DNA of 64,000 bases, taken from NCBI GenBank assembly GCA_015680685.1, contig MNCI01010753.1:458874-522873 (forward strand), in the 5' to 3' direction. Shown in pieces: positions 48,691 through 58,620 of this stretch (positions within the stretch are counted from its first letter, which is position 1; the number at the start of each line of letters is the position of its first letter). A program made the translations under genes and the position numbers. This DNA is from Gnetum montanum (lineage: Eukaryota; Streptophyta; Gnetopsida; Gnetales; Gnetaceae). The notes below the pieces were generated by a model. The model made no database searches, had not been told where the DNA came from, and was given only the letters and a program-made list of their open reading frames with translations.

Positions 48691-50580
48691 ATGTCTTTTT
48701 CACATAGGGACAATAATTCATCACACGATGAGGAAACTGATAGGAGAAATGATATGGTCTACATTGAAAAGAATTGGAGTGAACCACTACAAGAAATGAA
48801 CTCATATGCTCATTGTGACCCTTACTATATTCAAAGACTATGTTCAACTATCATGGAAAATCCTAGAGGAGATGGACCAAGGGACCATAGGGGAATATAT
48901 AGGATCCATGGAGATTCTCCTAGTTCACCATCTTTCTTTTGATCTTCAATGTCTAGTTTTGATGAAGATGAACAGAGATATGGAGATAGAAATCCACTAA
49001 GGGGTCAAGATGAAGATAGAAAAGAAATCAATGACAAGATACAAGATACCAAATGNCTTTTCATTTAATGCCTATGGAATATTCTAATTGCCTCGATCTA
49101 TATCATGCTTCTAGTAGCCAACAAGGTTTCATCATCATCAAACATGTCATGATGATAATCTCTATTTTTATTTATTTAATTATGATAATATTTTTTGTGT
49201 GCCATTTGGTATCTTGTATCTTGTCATTGATTTCTTTTCTATCTTCATCTTGACCCCTTAGTGGATTTCTATCTCCATATCTCTGTTCATCTTCATCAAA
49301 ACTAGACATTGAAGATCAAAAGAAAGATGGTGAACTAGGAGAATCTCCATGGATCCTATATATTCCCCTATGGTCCCTTGGTCCATCTCCTCTAGGATTT
49401 TCCATGATAGTTGAACATAGTCTTTGAATATAGTAAGGGTCACAATGAGCATATGAGTTCATTTCTTGTAGTGGTTCACTCCAATTCTTTTCAATGTAGA
49501 CCATATCATTTCTCCTATCAGTTTNAAGCATCTTCATCACATCATAGATGGGATTTGTAACAAAATGAGGAAGACCCTTGGGTTCTATGCCCAGGGAAGA
49601 TTATTAGAACTGAGAGTCCATCGGATACAAAGGTTGATTGAACATGTGGAAAATGAAGAAGGAGAGCTATGTAAAAGAAAGAGTATTAAGGAATATAACA
49701 AGGATCCAACCCTTTGTAGAAAAAGAGATGCCTATTTATGATTAGGAAGAGGAGGTAGCTTTTTATGAGTTAATTTCACATAAAACCTTGCCAATACAAA
49801 AGTCTATTACTGAGATTGAAACAAGGGTAGATAACATGTAGGAGTTGATGAATTAAAAAGTTATAAAAAACTTGAAAATCATAGAGGAGAAGGTAAAGCA
49901 AATAGGATCAAGTGATGAAAACAAAAAGAGGGAAAAAAAACAAGGAAATAGGCAATGACACTTATTGGAAAAAAGGGAACATAACTATAGTAGAAGAGGT
50001 TACAAACTCAAATTTAGAGAAGGAAGATGGATGTGACACTTATCAACATGAACATCTAAAGGGCTATTTCCTAGTTATGTTACATCTGCAAGAGTTTGTG
50101 GCTTTCACTTTGAATCTCAAGTTTGTGAAAAAGAAAATGCCTAGGAGATTACCTTATCCACAAGGTAATTATAGACAGTCCTACAACTAATAGTACTATC
50201 CAAGTAGGATTTTTGTATCAACCTCAAGACTACTATCAACAACAATGGCAAGATCCATAGTTGTGGGGGATGTCATCGCTAGACCAACCATATTCCTAGT
50301 ACCAATCAAATCCTTATGGACACTATGTTCAATAATATGTTTCTCCAAATGGTTCTACTATCCATATCTCAATGCACTACTACTATCCTCACGAATACCA
50401 TCAATCCATAACATCTCATGTGGGATTGTCATCCCATGCCCTTCATCATCTATCAAATTCTTAATACTCTCATACTTCCCTCCAACATATGTCATCATAA
50501 ATAATGCAAGAAGGATTGCCACTACAACATTAGTAGAAGAATGTCACCTATGCCATGAAGATATAAGTGAATGATAATGT
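48691..50580 (+). pseudogene. gag: gag of copy D, rearranged
   Basis: The ATG at 48691 (MSFSHRDNNSSHDEE) matches A and B. The N-terminal part is open to 48942. The sequence between the Ns (49057-49524) is inverted; read on the minus strand it gives the next gag piece (DMFDDDETLLATRSM). After 49525 the C-terminal capsid part resumes (HHIIDG, TLGFYAQGRLLELR), then a linker and a 92-codon frame (49912-50190) with a knuckle remnant, CDTYQHEHLKGYF, that has lost two of its three cysteines. The central capsid (FPKF...YQTYARV) is missing, presumably in a collapsed gap. The P/Q/Y/S-rich tail runs to about 50580. Confidence 0.72.
48734..49524. repeat. Perfect-looking 322-bp inverted repeat flanked by single Ns
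   Basis: 48734-49055 is the reverse complement of 49203-49524, separated by 147 bp. The arms end at single Ns (49056 and 49525), and their translations on opposite strands are identical. Such identity is far above that of any other repeat pair here, so an assembly join is more likely than a biological palindrome. Confidence 0.85.
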
Positions 50581-50793
50581 TAGTAGATATAAGCATAAGC
50601 CTTAGAAACATCCTTTTTTCATGATAGTTCCTACACATATAAATAAAACTAGTAGACCTACTAGCTTATCAAGACTAGTGCAAGAACAATTTGGGACAAC
50701 CTCCTTCCCTACAAAAACAATGTCTCATAATCCTATGCAAAAGCCAACAACCATTATCACTTCAACATAAAACATAAAGATGAATCTATCAAT

Positions 50794-51201
50794 GTGAAGA
50801 AATATAAAATTTCATGCATTACTAATAATGATGAAGGAGGAAATTGTAGGCTAAAAGTTCAAAATATTAACATGATCTCTATACTAACCCATAATAAAAT
50901 TGAGGAGCAAGTATGTGAGGAAAACAATGTCTACACAATAGCCACTAAACCAAAAGATACCCAGTGGCTAGGAAATGAGAATATCAAACCATCCAAAGGA
51001 TGCATGAAAACATCCAACACACTTATCACTTATTATCCTAAGAAAATGAACCAAAAAAAGAACTTAGAGAAGGACATCTTACAGTCTGACTATACACTAG
51101 AAGAAATTGTTAAAGACAGAGATCTAAAAACTAAAATAGAAACATATCTAGACTTTCTAAAAAGAAAACACCTTCTAGTCCAGCTAAATATATGTCTCTA
51201 A
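50794..51201 (+). CDS. 135-codon open frame between gag and the conserved block (copy D)
   Basis: This is the longest uninterrupted frame in D. It is rich in K, N, E and I. Its end (DYTLEEIVKDRDLKTKIETY) loosely recalls the short helical stretch preceding the protease in Tat-type gag-pol ('...Y.i...L....a.is...LL'). It could therefore be the gag-protease linker left after loss of pol. Position and composition are observed; the identity is a weak inference. Confidence 0.35.
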   Translation: MKKYKISCITNNDEGGNCRLKVQNINMISILTHNKIEEQVCEENNVYTIATKPKDTQWLGNENIKPSKGCMKTSNTLITYYPKKMNQKKNLEKDILQSDYTLEEIVKDRDLKTKIETYLDFLKRKHLLVQLNICL

Positions 51202-51699
51202 ATGCTTGAAACCTAATTATCATCAATGTTAAATGCACTAACCAGCGAAAACTCAAATCACTAAAGATTATAAATAGATAAATTATGGTATATAACTAAG
51301 GGAAGGTGCGGTCCATTTTTCGAATGCTAATACATGAGTTTATTTATAGGAGAGGTACCCCATGTTGAAACAAGAATTGATAAGTACATTTTCACCTTTT
51401 GTCTTACAATTTTTTATCATTTTCCTATTTTTTTTAAAAAAAATTGATTCATAATACATTTTCCATTTCTTATTATTTTCTATTCTTGAGTTATTTCCTT
51501 TGTGTTTCATAGATATTTCTTATGTTTTTGTTAATAATATTGTCAGTCATGATGTAGAAGTCAACACCATGTGTTGGGTCTTTATCCTATATTATCAAGT
51601 TGATTGGGTAAATAATTGTGTAATGTAGTGAGACCACATCATTCATCCATCTAGTTTCTCTATATAAGAGGTCTTTATAATGAAAGAAATATGGTTCTT

Positions 51700-52770
51700 C
51701 TTACATGAAACTAAAATTAACTAATGATCATTATACCTTAAAGAAAGGGAGAAAGACCAAGTGGGATTGGAAAAGGATATGACTTCAAGAGAACTTGTTA
51801 TGTTCTCTACTCAACTTCCCTCTTGAATCCTATGACTCCCATTGAAATGTAACATCACTCATCCTATAAACCATAAAAGAAAGTATGTCTTTGTAACATG
51901 TGGCTTCCATTCAAAAAATAAAAAAATAAAATAACAACAACAAAATGAAAAGCAACACACCTTTTGGAAGATCTCTTGGGATACAAGCATTGGTTATGAG
52001 GCTAGAAAGACATGTTACCCATGCTTGAAGGCACCCCCTCTAACTAAGGCCTAAATTTCTTCCTTAAGAATCTCTAATACTACTTCCTTATTCTCTTTTC
52101 TTTTCTTCTTGGAGTGATGCCCATTCTTTGTGATTGTTGTAAACTCATGATGGTAGGCAAGGAGGGGCACATCAATGCGAGATCACTGTTAATGGTATGA
52201 ACTTGGTCTGAAACTTGGCTAGATAGGTATGATGATCATATTAATCACAATTGACATAAGAAATTATTGTGAATATGGTCAAGTACCTTATGTCTCAATT
52301 TTTTCAATCCCATTATTCACCTTAATGTTGCATGCAATTATGTACATAATGGTTGTGTATAGTATAGTGCAAGATCCTAACCAAGGTGGTTATGTGTTAT
52401 TTGGAACAAAGGCATGATCCACATTTAACTTCTAAGGTTCCCATGGACATCTATATAAGTGGTTATGAAAGGGCATTATTATAAGAGCCTGCTTTGGGGA
52501 GGACCCACTTGAATGACTTTTGTTGATCATGGCTCTAAACCAAAACATTACATCTTCAAGGACATCATGGTCAACTTCTCTAAATATATGCATGATTTTA
52601 AGATTACTTCTCATCCATTTCAAATAATTTTAATGCTTTCATATGCTATTATATTGAACTACCCTCCAAATTCAATATTTCTTAGTCATCTTGTAAGTTA
52701 GACCTTTGGTTTTTGTGTTTGAAATTTAGTGAAGCTTCCAGAGTTTAGATCCTTTGTCATGGGGGCTACA
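51700..52770 (+). other. Conserved non-coding block of copy D
   Basis: Homologous to the blocks in B and C, in the same order: 'atgatcattataccttaaag', 'agacatgttacccatgctt', 'ctgctttggggaggaccca' and TCATGGGGG at 52757-52765. The stretch from 52771 to 53500 is AT-rich and non-coding, leading to the polypurine tract TATGGGGGTG at 53501-53510. Confidence 0.6.
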
Positions 52771-53510
52771 TATGTGATTTTTGAAATTTTTCTAATACCC
52801 CATTTTTGAACATTATGATAACTAATAGTGAAAATAATCAAAATAACTTAAACAACTTGATGATTTTAGTTATCTCATAGCTTGGGAACATTATTTCATA
52901 ATCACCTTGAACTTGAATGCTTAATTTTTTTTCTAATTTTGAGCTAACCAAGAATATAGAAAGGATTAATCATTAAGTAAAAATCACCAAAACTAATGTT
53001 CATCCTTCGATGATTATAGATGATGTCAAAAGGAATGCCTAAGGTTGAAGGTTTTTTGCAAGGAAAGGAAAGGAGGCCAAGAGGAGAACAAAGGAGAATA
53101 TGCCCATGGAAAAAGAGCATATATAATAATTAAAGCTCAAACATAACATGTTTGTGACCTAGAAAACCATGGGTTGATGAGGAGAAATTTCAATCCATCC
53201 TTTAAAAATCTCTACATAAAAGAGAAGCATCAACATAACAACCAAGGTTGAAAAAACTACCACTGCTAGCAACAACATTAAGATTCATCATTAGTAGATT
53301 TTTTACAACTTCTGCAATCTTACAAAATTCAAAGTTTGTCAAATATTTTTATCATTTTGTAATACATTTACTCGAATAAAATTTTATAATGTAGCACTCA
53401 CATTTTGTAATGGTTGTCAATCTAGTCTTGGTCACCCCACAACTTTTGGAATGGAACTTTGTTCCTTTATATATAACTTAAGGACAAGATTCTAGTTAGT
53501 TATGGGGGTG

Positions 53511-54382
53511 TGATAAATCACTATATGTCTAGAAACTAAGTTAATACATCCTTGTTAATGCAACCCCATTGACACATCCTTGAATGCATTGATGCATATG
53601 CATCAACACTAAGTCACCCAAAGCCTATATATATGCACACACCCTTTGCATAGAGGCACCATTTGGTCAATAGTATAGTCAAACTCTTGTAGTTTTCTCT
53701 TGCAATCTTAGCAAATAGTTAGTGAGTTCTTGCAACATATATTTGAGTCAATTATATAGAATCTTATTGGAGTGACATTGTACTTGGACACATTTCATGA
53801 AAAATAATAAGATCAAGATTGAGTCATATTCATTGCATCACTTTAACTTAGAATAGATTTCTTTCAATGAAATTTACTTTCTATGTACTTAGTTAATATT
53901 TACATTTTCATGCATATTAATCAATTGGTGGAATGGGCATGACTAGTGTTAAGCATAAACATGTATTCGCTTGGTAACACTAGTAGCATTACTACTTAGT
54001 TCACTTATAGCATAACACTTGGTAATCCTAGTAGTGGGTACATAAGCTTAGCATGTGTACAACAAACTAGGAATGGACACTCATCATCTTTAGGATAGTT
54101 TAGGATTTATCTTCTTATTATTGGTAGATCAATTAAATAATTAATTTTCATGTTTTCATATAGCTTATCCACAACCACACAACATCAATAGTCATATGCC
54201 TCACTTTAGACTAAACCATATGTGACAAAGGTACCACTAGTCTAAGTGAGAAGACAATGACCTATGATCAACACTTAATGATCTAGATGCTACACTAGTT
54301 CCATCCACAGAATTTGACCAGATTACACGTGAATGCTTATGATTTGTATGGTTGAGCATAAGGGACTACCTGCTCCTCATCA
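53511..54382 (+). repeat. 3' LTR of copy D
   Basis: It starts TGATAAATCA and ends CTCCTCATCA. It shows the family's 'tggtaatcctagta' and 'gtatggttgag' segments. A TATA-like 'ctatatatatgcac' lies near 53623-53636. The U3 lacks the GATATCG cluster seen in A, B and C, so D is a diverged subfamily member. Confidence 0.8.
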
Positions 54383-54649
54383 AATATCTACAAGACATTA
54401 TGATATGTACTAATCTATGAAATAAATTAACATGGCTTTGTTCATTATTCAAATGAGTCATAAGTAGTTAGTGCACTTACGATACCCATAATTATAGGAT
54501 AGGTTACATACTGTAGTTATCTGATAAGTTTAAAGTTATGATAATTTCTTAACCCATAAATTAATCCTAATATATTAGAGTTACCCAAAGTAGGTGTAAT
54601 ACCAACTCTAACAGGATTTAAATATATGTACTAAATTTTTTTCTTCTTT
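54383..54649. other. No recognised feature
   Basis: Short AT-rich sequence between D and the truncated end of F. Confidence 0.3.
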
Positions 54650-56630
54650 GTTAAAGTTCTAGAAAATATGTTTAATTTAGGCCACTTTCCTTCAATATTT
54701 TGTACAGCACGAGCATTATGGAAGGCTTATAAAATTTTTTGCATATTTGTATTACAACCTTCTTGGAATATGTTCATGCCAAACCTCTTAGATGTAAGTT
54801 TCATGTTGATGCTTTGTTAGATTATGTGCTATCTCTCTAAGATGAATCATCTTACTTGCCACCAACAGTAGCTCATCATCACTGGTTATGTATGGTATGT
54901 CTATTTTAGATTCTAAACTAGTAGGTTCAAATTCAAGTTCAATTGTTGGTCTATATTCTCTTCTTGATCCCCTTCTTTGTCTCTAATTCACTTTTTTCTC
55001 TTCATAATTAGACTTTTCTAATGAAGAATCATCAAACTCTATATATGAACTTATTAACTACTTTGATCATTCTCGTATAGTTGTGAGGCTTGTTAGAAAG
55101 TATCCTTCTAGTGAGCTTGTCTAATTCAAAGCCCTCTTTAGTTTTAGTTGGTTGTGACCTTAGTTTAGGTCTTTTTAAGATGTTCCTAAGGTTTGATTAG
55201 TCTTTTTTAAGTCTTTATTCATTATATGTAGCAAAACCTCTTCTTTTGTTTTTTTTTTAGCTTTTAAAATTTTATTGTGTTTGATTTTGAATTATTAATG
55301 TTGATGAGCTAGATTTTCCTATATGCTCTATGATCCAACATCAAGCTCATAAGGTTGCATTGCATGCTTAGTAATTTTGTAACTAGATTATGCTTTAGAT
55401 AATCTTTCTTTCATCAAGGCTAATTGTAACATTCGCAATGCTAACTTCTTAAGGGCTTGAACAATGTTGGCCACATAGTCTCTTAATCTAAATTATTCAT
55501 CTTGAAGAAAGAAGAACGTGAACTCTCGATAAAATGGATCATCGTGAGTAAAAGTAATTTAAACTTGTGGCATTTGCCACATATCTTCTTCTTTTGTATG
55601 AGACTCTTCTCATTTTTTGTTATATTTTGCTATCTTCTTTACAAGATAAAGCCACATTAAAAGTTAATATTTAGTGCTTTACTATATAGTATAACAATAA
55701 TAATATATTATTGATAAAAATTATGAAAATATTGAATAATTAATACTATTTTTAAACACCTAACACCATCATTGATAATAATATCAAATGATGAGTGATG
55801 AACATGTCCTATACCCATCCATATGAGCATATCAAAGTACATGTGGGCCCTATTGTAATTTTTGGAGTGGATAAGTTAAACATCTAGGAGTAGTGTTAGT
55901 CGATTATAGGTTGTTGTCTTTTCAAGCATGTTTGTAGTGGGCTTAGATTGTATAGTTAAACATGGAAAGATGTATGCTTGATGATGTTGTTTGATGTATA
56001 TTAATTAAATATATGAATTTACTAAACATAGAAAATAATCTAACTATTACTAACTATAACTGCAAGTGAAAGTAAAATATTAAAGTGATAAGTATCCTCT
56101 TCATCAACCTATTGTCAGACTCCTAGACTTATGCATTAACTGATAGGCAACTAAGCGAATTCACTATTAATTGTGCTAAGTTAACTAGTTTTTGAACAAT
56201 CAAGTAATTGTAGTAAGTTCTTAAGATCCTAGCATACTCATTTTGTTTTACTAATAATAACAAAAAATGCAAATGAAAATATTATAAATAATTGGCTATT
56301 AAATTGTAAAGTAAAAGCAAAATGCATCAAATATAAATCTATTCTAATTAATTCAAAGTGCTACAACATGAAGAAATTAATCTTAGTCTTTATTATCAAA
56401 TATAATTACTTTCAGGCATAACTACTTGAATAAAGACTTCAAATAGGTAACTCTAATACATGTTACAAGTACTTACTTATTGCTATAATTTTGAAAAATG
56501 AAGTTGCAAGAGTTTGGCTATAGCCCCTTATCATAGGGGCCTACGATATTGTATTATATTTATTATGTGTGTGATTAGATAGTCATAATATGCTTCAACT
56601 CCATGTAAATTACCTTTATGACTCAACAGT
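54650..56630 (-). mobile_element. Partial LTR retrotransposon copy F (TGATGA family)
   Basis: On the minus strand an LTR (outer end near 56630, inner edge TGATGAGTGATG at 55789) is followed by a primer-site region (TTGATATTATTATCAATGAT, heavily mutated). A gag remnant continues to about 54650, where similarity stops. Gag landmarks are ITSDDELLLVASKMIHLRE at about 54900-54840 and degraded capsid sequence after it. The 3' part and 3' LTR are missing. Confidence 0.6.
55789..56630 (-). repeat. 5' LTR of copy F (outer boundary approximate)
   Basis: The inner edge TGATGAGTGATGA (plus strand) is clear. The interior shares short segments with the B and C LTRs, such as 'tcaaagtgct' and 'cttatt..caaat'. 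The outer end was placed by length and a CA dinucleotide near 56628. Confidence 0.5.
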
Positions 56631-56769
56631 CATTTTTTTTATAATAGTCATAATGAGGAAAAATAAGGTTGAGGTCATCATTTTTCTAAGGTAATGTAAG
56701 GGGTTACATTATCAAAAGTGATTTACAAGTTGATAATCATAATGATGACAAAAATAGTGGGCTCTACTA

Positions 56770-57130
56770 TTCCATGAAATGATGGAGGTATTACAACATC
56801 TAGGTTGTGTCTTATGTTCTTCAACAATAGAAAATGCTAATCATCTTTATATGAATTGTTCCTTTATTTAGAAAATTTGGAATGAGTTTAGGCATACTAC
56901 TCATTATTCACCACTTGCAAATTTTATGAATGATTTTTTTTAGCATAGAAATAACATCATTCTAAAGCACAAGGTAAGGTGTAGATAGCACTCCCATAGT
57001 TTATTTAGTTTGTAGTTAGTATGAATGAAATTTTGGAATTTTTCAACAAAGATTATAAAGCTGGACAGAGTCTAAGTTGTTACTTTGTCTCATTGAAGGG
57101 ATGTTACAAAATTTTGGAAGAATTATAAAT
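56770..57130 (+). pseudogene. LINE 3' fragment: reverse-transcriptase zinc-binding domain
   Basis: The plus-strand frame reads CVLCSSTIENANHLYMNCSF, then IWNEFRHTTHYSPLANF, with later KFWNF. This is the zf-RVT pattern 'C..C....E...HL...C.....iW' found after the reverse transcriptase in plant LINEs. About 100 codons remain, with several stops. It could be from the same kind of LINE as 38.2-39.8 kb, but the reverse transcriptase that should lie between is absent. Confidence 0.6.
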
Positions 57131-57899
57131 AAAACAACATTGTTTAGATATATCTATAAAAGAGACCTAAAAAAAGCACATGCATACACACACAAGTGCA
57201 TCTAACTCTCTTAGTTTTCTCATTCAATTCTAACTTGCAAATCACCTTTTTGGTATGTTTACCACCACTTCTGCTTCATGAAAATAAGAGTGATTCTCTT
57301 TATTTTGACATTTTCCTCTTTTCCCATATTTTTCATGTTTTAATCACCAAAAGACACTAGTTTTAAATGTCATACATCACCAATGCTTAGCACATTTCAA
57401 GACAATAAGAATGAGTATATAGACGTCATGGTTACATTAATAAAAATAAATATTTTAACAAACAATATAAAATTCTAAGCACTTAAGGTCTTCTTAAAAT
57501 ATTTAAACTCCAACTAAGAAACAATTAAAGATTGATAATCTAGATGAAAAGTTAAGCTAGGTCATCAAATTTGAAAGGAATTAGTTACCTATAAAATTTG
57601 ACATGATTTTATTAACTAAAAATTTTATTTTGAAATACTGTTAAAACTTTTCGCTTCCCCTTCTTATTCAACAATAAATAATATAGAAGATTTTAGTACC
57701 AGATATTTTAGCCTACATCTTATGAAAAAGAGATACAACTAAATATGTACATAAAGAAGAGAGATCCACAACCTTAGGCATCATCATGTATTTGTTTGAG
57801 TCACAAGAAGCTACAGAGAGACATAGTGGCTATGGTTTGTCATGAGATCTAGCTTCTTGCCACTATCAAGATTACAGTGTGGCATCTTAATGCAATTCT
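57131..57899. other. No recognised gene
   Basis: This is AT-rich and ends where the pararetrovirus frame begins. No tRNA-Met primer site of the virus could be found here. Confidence 0.3.
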
Positions 57900-58620
57900 A
57901 GGTTAAGCACACCAACAATAGAGATACTCAAGGGTCACTTGGATTTGTTGTTGAATAAATTTGCATGAATTTAGTGAAGGCTGATGGATAGGAGAAAGTA
58001 AGACACACAACTCTTCATGGTACATTGATTCACTAAGAACAAGCATGGTGATAGAAAATCGACCTTTATCAGGTTCTTCTAACTCATATACACAACACTT
58101 ATCTAAATTTTGTAGCACTTCCTCTTGTTCGACAATGCCACCTATTCCCAACCAACAAGAGATCTATCCTTCATGACACTTAACCTCATTAGAATATTTA
58201 TTTTCTATGCATTTTTTAGAGTGTGAATTAGAGATTAGTGGATCTAGTTTGCACCTCATAGCACTCTCATTTTTCTCATGGGGGAAAGTAAGGAAATGGA
58301 TTGAATCAGGGTATAGTTATGTTCATGTTGCTAAACTTGATGTGCATATCCTTTTGCATTTAAACTACTGCCTTAAGAATCCTTACTAGATCACCTTGGT
58401 TGATCATAGATTAAAAAATATTCAAGATGCTATAATCACATAGGCAAAAGGACACATTGAATCGAATGCCTTGGTAGTTACCCTACCTAATTTCACCCTC
58501 TCCCCTAGAGATCATAATCTATTTAATAGCGTTATAATTATCATGTATATTCCACTAGATATGAAGCATGGTAGTATATACGCCATAATAGGAACTAGAC
58601 TAGTATTTAAGTTATTTTAA
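57900..58620 (+). pseudogene. Pararetrovirus movement-protein domain
   Basis: The frame holds landmarks of the 30K-type viral movement protein: ISGSSLHLIALSFFSWGKVR, then a GYSYVHVAKLDVHI segment, later DHRLKNIQDAI, then PNFTLSPRDHNLF, then a closing GS-plus-hydrophobic strand region. In living relatives this protein enlarges plasmodesmata for cell-to-cell spread. Stops near 58174, 58389 and 58450 and a one-base frame change at about 58615 into the coat frame break it. The N-terminal boundary is not clear. Confidence 0.72.

Larger units (their letters stand above)
48514..54382 (+). mobile_element. LTR retrotransposon copy D (TGATGA family, gag only, 5' LTR mostly missing)
   Basis: Only the last 45 or so bases of the 5' LTR remain (to 48557, ending CTCATCA), directly right of C. 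The primer site TTGGCACCATTATTGGGGAT (48558 on) follows. Gag, a 135-codon linker frame, the conserved block, a polypurine tract and a full 3' LTR (53511-54382) come next. A 468-bp segment between two single Ns (49057-49524) is in the wrong orientation. No pol domain is visible. Confidence 0.82.

Noticed and set aside
48734-49524. A natural hairpin or palindromic gene pair
   Set aside because: The arm edges coincide with single Ns, and reorienting one piece restores the usual gag order, so an assembly join is simpler.
38870-57130. One LINE interrupted by C, D and F
   Set aside because: The endonuclease at 39 kb and the zinc-binding domain at 57 kb could be one element, but the reverse transcriptase of about 2 kb that should lie between them is absent, so continuity cannot be shown.
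57903-58151. Minus-strand 82-codon frame as a gene
   Set aside because: It is the shadow of the movement-protein region on the plus strand, which has recognisable motifs.
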